Source of the DNA: Bacteroidetes bacterium UKL13-3
GTDB lineage: Bacteria > Bacteroidota > Bacteroidia > UKL13-3
DNA length: 64,000 bases
Direction: 5' to 3'
NCBI GenBank assembly: GCA_001602415.1
Contig: CP012155.1
Coordinates: 124,001 to 188,000 of the forward strand
In this document: piece by piece, positions 61,704-64,000 of the stretch
Position numbering within the stretch: position 1 is the stretch's first letter
How the letters are laid out: the number at the start of each line of letters is the position of its first letter
Program-made: the position numbers and the translations under genes
The notes under the pieces: model-generated
Seen by the model: the letters and a program-made list of their open reading frames with translations, nothing else
Databases searched by the model: none
What the model was told of the DNA's origin: nothing

Positions 61704-63251
61704 TTATTCCTTCTTGGTATTGTCGTTGTTGGTATTTGAATTATTGTTTGGCCTATCTTTTAGCGGTTCACGCGGTCCTCTGTTTTGTGGAGGACGATTG
61801 TTTTGCTGCGGACGAGGTTCGCGAGGTTGTTGGTCGTTACGCGGCTCACGCGGTGGCTGTGGTCCACGGTTTTGTTGTGGCTTGTTTTGCTGCAAACGTG
61901 GTTCACGCGGTGGTTGATCTGTGCGCGGTTCGCGAGGTTGCTGATTATCTCTTGGCGCTTGCGGTCCACGGTTTTGTTGCGGTTTGTTTTGCTGCGGACG
62001 CTGATCACGCGGTTGTTGGTTATCACGCGGTTGCTGCGGACCACGGTTTTGCTGTGGTTTATTGTTGTTATTATTTTCGTTACGAGGTTCTGCCGGTTTT
62101 GTATTGGCTGTATTTTCACTCCCACGATTATTGTTTGCGCGGTTTGTAGTGTTTCTGCTTTTATTTTTAGTATTACGATTTTTGTTCTTACTGCGCTCAT
62201 CCAATCGGGTTAAGCTCTCCGTTCCCATATCGTTTTTAAACTCAAACTCTACAACCTTTGGTACAATTTTTCTAATTTCAAGTTCTGGTTTTTCGCCACG
62301 CTTGTTCGCTTCACGGTATTCTTTTACTTTTTTAACATCAAGGCTTACCCATTCACCACCAATCATATCCAATGGCATAAACCACATCATTTTTTTGAGG
62401 ATATCGGTTTTTACCAATTTGTATGCGCCACTTGTAAACTCCAAACGCATATTATCTTCTTCTGGAAACTCTTTCCAAGCTTCCATATAGGTATCTAACT
62501 CAAAGTTAAGGCAGCATTTTAAGCGCCCACACTGACCCGAAAGTTTCAACGGATTCAGTGATAAATTTTGGTATCGGGCGGCATTGGTTTGTACCAACTT
62601 AAAATCGGTTAACCAAGTTGAACAACATAATTCCCGTCCACACGAACCAATAGCACCCAAACGACCAGCCTCTTGGCGGTAACCTATTTGACGCATTTCT
62701 ACACGCACTTTAAACGAGTCGGCTAGTTTGCGAATAAGTTCACGAAAATCAACACGATCCTCGGCAGTGTAATAAAATGTAGCTTTTCGTCTATCACCTT
62801 GGTATTCTACATCACTCAACTTCATACTCAAGCCCAGTTCCATCGAAATGCTTCGGGCTTTGTACATGGTTGGTATTTCAAGTTCCTTGTTTTCTTTGTG
62901 GCGAGCCACATCAGCATCAGTTGCTCTGCGCATAATCTTCCTAAATTCCCCATCTTCGGCTAAACCTGCTTTGCGCAATTGCAATTTGCACATCTCACCT
63001 TTGGTGGCAACATGGCCAATATCATATCCGTTTTCCATCTCTACCACCACCATGTCGCCAAGGGTAATGTCGAGGTTATTGGTGTTTTTGTAAAACTCTT
63101 TGCGTGTGCCTTTGAATCGGATTTCTACCACGTCAAAAGCTTTCATATATGCAGGCATCTCCATGATGCCCAACCAATCATATGTATTTAATTTGCTGCA
63201 TCCACCGGTACTACATCCGCCCGATGAACAGCCTCCTGATCCACATCCCAT
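61704..63251 (-). CDS. ricT: RicT/PSP1-domain protein with long disordered tail
   Basis: A 515-residue protein. The N-terminus is Cys/Gly-rich (MGCGSGGCSSGGCSTGGC, probable iron-sulfur ligand set). The PSP1 core (about 40-330) includes GDMVVVEMENGYDIGHVATKG, RKATFYYTAEDRVDFRELIRKLA and the cysteine region GSCGRELCCSTWL...CGRLKCCLNFEL. The last 165 residues are low-complexity Asn/Gln/Pro/Arg repeats ('PQQNRGPQ.PRDNQQPR') and are predicted to be disordered. RicT homologues take part in RNA maturation complexes. The gene lies between holB and gldH, an order commonly seen in Bacteroidota. Confidence 0.9.
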   Translation of the reverse strand: MGCGSGGCSSGGCSTGGCSKLNTYDWLGIMEMPAYMKAFDVVEIRFKGTRKEFYKNTNNLDITLGDMVVVEMENGYDIGHVATKGEMCKLQLRKAGLAEDGEFRKIMRRATDADVARHKENKELEIPTMYKARSISMELGLSMKLSDVEYQGDRRKATFYYTAEDRVDFRELIRKLADSFKVRVEMRQIGYRQEAGRLGAIGSCGRELCCSTWLTDFKLVQTNAARYQNLSLNPLKLSGQCGRLKCCLNFELDTYMEAWKEFPEEDNMRLEFTSGAYKLVKTDILKKMMWFMPLDMIGGEWVSLDVKKVKEYREANKRGEKPELEIRKIVPKVVEFEFKNDMGTESLTRLDERSKNKNRNTKNKSRNTTNRANNNRGSENTANTKPAEPRNENNNNNKPQQNRGPQQPRDNQQPRDQRPQQNKPQQNRGPQAPRDNQQPREPRTDQPPREPRLQQNKPQQNRGPQPPREPRNDQQPREPRPQQNNRPPQNRGPREPLKDRPNNNSNTNNDNTKKE

Positions 63252-63331
63252 CTTTGTTTTTATATATTATTATCACCAGGATACTACCTGAATGATGACG
63301 GTTAAAAAATAGTTATATCGTTTAGGTAAGC

Positions 63332-64000
63332 TTAACGTTGCTTATTCAAACGGGAGCCAATATACAAAGAAAGATTTAAAAAGGTAATTTTAAGGTCGGC
63401 ATTGCGCTCTATATGAAAAGTGGCCTCATTAAGTGCCTTGGTGATATCGGGCAAATTGTCGCCATTCATAGTAAAAGCAAACTTTTGCATGAAGTCTTTT
63501 TCCTCGGCACTCAGTTTAATTAAGGATGGATCGGCATAGTGAAACAAAAATACCGAACGTAACATATGAAGCGAGTAGCCGATAAAACTCTTAATAAATT
63601 CTCTACCTGTTCCGGTAATTTTGGCAAGACATTTATCCAAATCCTCAACTTTATTTCCGTAGCAAGCGCGCATCCACTCGGCAAACAGGTTGTGATAATC
63701 CGACCGGCCGGCTTCAATTAACGTAAGAGCCATGCTCAAATTTCCCTCCGATATTCGGGCAAGGGTGTAAGCTTCCGATTCGGAAACTTGGTAATCTTTG
63801 ATTAAGGCTTGCGCTACATCTACATCTTGTAACTTATGTACCCGTACAATTTGTGTACGTGATAAAATAGTAGCAATTACCTTATCTGCATCCTGAGCTA
63901 CCAATAAAATTAAGGTTTGTGGAGGTGGCTCTTCCAATAATTTAAGGATGATGTTTCCTTCCAAACGCAAATATTCGGGAAGCCAGATAACAACTGTTTT
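63332..64000 (-). CDS. holB: DNA polymerase III delta' subunit, C-terminal part (runs off window)
   Basis: An open minus-strand frame reaching the window edge, 222 codons here. It starts inside the AAA+ domain: KTVVIWLPEYLRLEGN, then ILKLLEEPPPQTLILLVAQ (the 'LLKxLEEP' sensor of clamp-loader subunits) and ILSRTQIVRVHKL. A C-terminal helical collar region follows (KLSAEEKDFMQKFAF). The enzyme loads the beta clamp in the replisome. The 5' end, including Walker A, is outside. It precedes ricT by 80 bp on the same strand. Confidence 0.88.
   Translation of the reverse strand, partial: KTVVIWLPEYLRLEGNIILKLLEEPPPQTLILLVAQDADKVIATILSRTQIVRVHKLQDVDVAQALIKDYQVSESEAYTLARISEGNLSMALTLIEAGRSDYHNLFAEWMRACYGNKVEDLDKCLAKITGTGREFIKSFIGYSLHMLRSVFLFHYADPSLIKLSAEEKDFMQKFAFTMNGDNLPDITKALNEATFHIERNADLKITFLNLSLYIGSRLNKQR

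Noticed and set aside
61736-62490. Plus-strand reading frames opposite ricT
   Set aside because: They are shadows of the low-complexity Gln/Asn/Pro/Arg tail codons and have unnatural composition.

Overview
This is an AT-rich chromosomal window from a member of the Bacteroidota. The lineage markers are type IX secretion (T9SS) C-terminal sorting domains, the gliding lipoprotein GldH next to a RicT/PSP1 protein and a DNA polymerase III delta' subunit, a GGGP synthase, Bacteroidota-style promoters (TTG, 17-23 nt spacer, TAnnTTTG), few Shine-Dalgarno sequences, and an ECF sigma/anti-sigma/DUF2807 module. The order within the phylum cannot be fixed from this sequence alone. Most genes are ordinary housekeeping genes.

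Layout. 0-7 kb: a ferredoxin-NADP reductase, an M1 aminopeptidase, and an ECF sigma factor operon with two matching putative ECF promoters. 7-15 kb: metK, a small conserved protein, a T9SS cargo protein, a doubly frameshifted lipoprotein gene, and uvrA. 15-25 kb: an XRE-Fic protein, a carotenoid cluster (idi, hypothetical gene, crtB, crtI, and a divergent crtD-like desaturase), a GNAT acetyltransferase, class I aldolase, accD, tRNA-Ser(GGA) and GGGP synthase. 25-32 kb: class II (B12-dependent) ribonucleotide reductase, a 50-residue membrane peptide, and a 7TMR-DISM histidine kinase/LuxR response regulator pair flanked by two similar 18-bp palindromes. 32-46 kb: a co-directional block encoding envelope proteins: DUF4384, a secreted caspase-like protease, an outer-membrane-type protein, a kelch lipoprotein, a 2232-residue PKD/SBBP T9SS adhesin, a small secreted protein and a VWA protein.

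The most unusual locus is 46.5-51.0 kb. An intact tRNA-Asn(GTT) gene on the minus strand lies between two tandem arrays built from its own halves. On its 3' side are eight 410-416-bp units. Each encodes a 94-residue GIY-YIG nuclease-like protein whose last codons lie inside a copy of the tRNA-Asn 3' half. On its 5' side are eleven 80-bp units, each carrying the tRNA-Asn 5' half. In every unit the tRNA half is interrupted, in the T-loop or the D-loop respectively, by the same palindrome CCCGATAGCTATCGGG. In both arrays the copies next to the intact tRNA are nearly uniform and the distal ones have diverged, which suggests growth or homogenisation centred on the tRNA. This is the best candidate here for an undescribed, possibly selfish, tRNA-targeting element.

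51-64 kb: PfkB sugar kinase, glutamate dehydrogenase, phosphatidylserine decarboxylase, a small Lys/Cys-rich secreted protein, rsmH, glyA, a sugar-phosphate nucleotidyltransferase, an O-methyltransferase, a ClC/CBS transporter, then gldH, ricT and a truncated holB.
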